From Paraburkholderia caballeronis (lineage in GTDB: Bacteria > Pseudomonadota > Gammaproteobacteria > Burkholderiales > Burkholderiaceae), in contig NZ_FNSR01000001.1 of assembly GCF_900104845.1 (NCBI RefSeq), forward strand, positions 3,410,001-3,474,000: a stretch of 64,000 nt of DNA. Reading direction: 5' to 3'. Every line of letters starts with the position of its first letter. Positions within the stretch are counted from its first letter, which is position 1. Below the pieces are notes generated by a model. It was not told the origin of the DNA, did not search any database, and worked only from the letters and a program-made list of their open reading frames with translations. The translations under genes were made by a program, and so were the position numbers. Below, piece after piece: positions 59,951 to 64,000 of the stretch.

Positions 59951-60502
59951 TCACAGCGGTGGCGGCGGCAGCGGCGCGCGCGGCGCGATGCCCGGCACTT
60001 CCTGGCCCGGCGCCGGCGTCAGCGTGCGCACGACCGCGAGGCGGCGCAGCAGTTGATCGACCGCGTCGTTCTGCATGTCCGCGAACAGCAGGTCGGATTC
60101 GGCGACCTTCGCCTGCGAGAACTGGTCGCTATACGTCATCGCGCGGTTCAGGTCGATCCGGCTCAGCCCGAGCAGCACGCGGCCGTCCGCGCCGAGCAGC
60201 GTGAACGTCAGCGAATAGTTGACCTGATATTCCTGCACGACGCCGAGCGAGTTCAGCGTCAGCGTGCTGAGGCCGCGCCCTTCGGACACGTGCAGCACCG
60301 CGTCGGCATTGGTCGTCGAATTGACGACCACCGAGTCGCTGCCGCCCTCGACCATCCGCGTGATCCGGGCGGAGACCGGCGGCGGCGCGCCGACGATCGC
60401 GAGGCGCTTGAACGCGAAGTCCTGCTGGCCGCGCAGTTGAAAACCGCAGGCGGACAGCGTGAGCGTGGCGCAGGCCAGCATCAGAAACGATCGGCGAATC
60501 AC
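59951..60502 (-). CDS. lptE: LPS-assembly lipoprotein LptE
   Basis: 183-residue outer-membrane lipoprotein that plugs LptD during LPS export. The lipobox is Leu16-Ser-Ala-Cys19 (SACGFQLRGQQDFAFKRLAIVG). The start is GTG at 60502: an ATG two bases earlier (60504) is followed directly by TGA and cannot be used for this frame. Ends in Pro-rich PLPPPPL. Located between leuS and holA. Confidence 0.94.
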   Translation of the reverse strand: MIRRSFLMLACATLTLSACGFQLRGQQDFAFKRLAIVGAPPPVSARITRMVEGGSDSVVVNSTTNADAVLHVSEGRGLSTLTLNSLGVVQEYQVNYSLTFTLLGADGRVLLGLSRIDLNRAMTYSDQFSQAKVAESDLLFADMQNDAVDQLLRRLAVVRTLTPAPGQEVPGIAPRAPLPPPPL

Positions 60503-60572
60503 ATGGGCTCCCGGGTTCGCAACAGGGTTGCTACGGCGGACGCGGGCGCACCGGCGCCCGCATCGTTCCTCA

Positions 60573-63517
<2,945 letters not shown>

Positions 63518-63964
63518 CTACGGCGACGGCTGCGCGGGCGCGGCGGACGCCGGCGGCGGCTCCGTCACGAAGCCGATCCGTTCGAGCCCCGCCTGCTGCG
63601 CGGCGCCCATCACCTGCGCGATCACCTCGTAGCGCGTCGAGCGTTCGGCGCGCAGTTGCAGGTCCGGCTGCTCGGGGCTTTTCGCGGCGGCCGCGAAACG
63701 CTGGCGCATCTCGTCCGCCGACACCGGCTGGCCGTCCCAGAAGATCCGGCCCGCGCCGTCGATCGACAGCGTGACCGTCTGCGGCGTCTGCCGCGCGGGC
63801 TCGGCCGCGACCTTCGGCAGATCGAGCCGGATCGCATGCGTGAACAGCGGCGCGGTGATGATGAAGATCACCAGCAGCACGAGCATCACGTCGATCAGCG
63901 GCGTCATGTTGATGTCCGCCATCGGCGCGGAGTCGCGGTTGCGTTCGAGTCCGCCGAATGCCAT
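63518..63964 (-). CDS. Biopolymer transport protein ExbD/TolR family
   Basis: 148-residue proton-channel partner of the ExbB/TolQ type. One N-terminal membrane helix (residues ~22-42, VMLVLLVIFIITAPLF) carries the conserved Asp (DINMTPLIDVMLVLLVIF, Asp25), the periplasmic domain follows, and the tail is Pro/Ala-rich. TolR versus ExbD cannot be decided here. GGAG is before the start. The end of another leftward gene, probably exbB/tolQ, abuts upstream. Confidence 0.92.
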   Translation of the reverse strand: MAFGGLERNRDSAPMADINMTPLIDVMLVLLVIFIITAPLFTHAIRLDLPKVAAEPARQTPQTVTLSIDGAGRIFWDGQPVSADEMRQRFAAAAKSPEQPDLQLRAERSTRYEVIAQVMGAAQQAGLERIGFVTEPPPASAAPAQPSP

Positions 63965-63988
63965 CGGATGCTCCTTCGGGTTCGCGCG

Positions 63989-64000
63989 TCAGCGCGCGCC
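63989..64000 (-). CDS. Possible last codons of an upstream ExbB/TolQ-type gene
   Basis: A TGA stop on the minus strand at 63991-63989 is preceded by open codons to the window edge. Its position 24 bases before the ExbD/TolR start suits an exbB/tolQ gene, but only three sense codons are visible. Confidence 0.3.
   Translation of the reverse strand, partial: GAR

Overview
The window is 64 kb of GC-rich bacterial chromosome, gene-dense, with strongly G/C-biased third codon positions. Gene content and order point to Burkholderia sensu lato (Betaproteobacteria, Burkholderiaceae). The supporting blocks are secDF, a split pqiA followed by pqiBC, three-gene pntAA-pntAB-pntB, pepP-ubiH-dusB-fis-purH-ruvCAB, tyrS-dtd, rplM-rpsI-erpA, rnpB-pyrC, gltIJKL-gdhA, edd-eda-gntP-gntK with hexR, and leuS-lptE-holA-proA-hemJ. 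I cannot fix the genus from sequence alone. Almost everything is core housekeeping. I see no insertion sequence, prophage, CRISPR array, tRNA or clearly transferred island.

Layout. 1-2.4 kb: end of secD and secF. 2.4-8.5 kb: two YceI-family periplasmic proteins with a cytochrome b561, divergent from the pqiA-pqiA-pqiB-pqiC envelope lipid-transport operon. 9-12 kb: an rRNA methyltransferase, a VOC-fold protein and a WYL-domain regulator. 12-15 kb: the proton-translocating transhydrogenase operon. 15.3-15.5 kb: a 21-copy octanucleotide array, followed by nudJ-mnmA. 17.8-20.2 kb: a membrane-anchored glutamate-synthase-like FMN protein and a GST. 20.6-30.5 kb, all on the + strand: pepP, ubiH, dusB, fis, purH, ruvC, ruvA, ruvB and a DUF2236 protein. 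30.7-34.6 kb on the - strand: a branched-chain amino-acid binding protein, a phosphoglycerate-mutase-like phosphatase, dtd and tyrS. 34.8-39 kb: anmK, erpA, rpsI, rplM, a candidate small RNA, an OsmC-like protein and rnpB. 39-42.7 kb: a DUF3025 protein carrying a repetitive N-terminal extension, pyrC and a YafJ-like amidotransferase. 42.8-50.4 kb: glutamate/aspartate uptake (gltLKJI), gdhA, a LysR regulator and purB. 50.5-56.5 kb: gluconate uptake and the Entner-Doudoroff pathway with its regulator HexR. 56.6-64 kb: hemJ, proA, holA, lptE, leuS and an ExbD/TolR protein.

Functional links. GntP brings in gluconate, GntK phosphorylates it, Edd and Eda split the product to pyruvate and glyceraldehyde-3-phosphate, and HexR-type operators lie in front of both edd and hexR. 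GltIJKL imports glutamate/aspartate, which GdhA interconverts with 2-oxoglutarate. RuvABC form the Holliday-junction resolvasome. DusB and Fis are co-transcribed, as in enterobacteria.

The most interesting non-coding element is a candidate ~90-nt small RNA at 37649-37738 on the - strand. It has its own consensus promoter, a C-rich loop complementary to Shine-Dalgarno sequences and a strong intrinsic terminator, and rplM has a separate strong promoter downstream of it. Other points of note are two simple-sequence arrays, a 7 x 36-bp coding minisatellite in the DUF3025 gene, -10 boxes placed so that pepP, ruvB and nudJ would be leaderless, and a 13-bp perfect terminator hairpin between gltI and gltJ.
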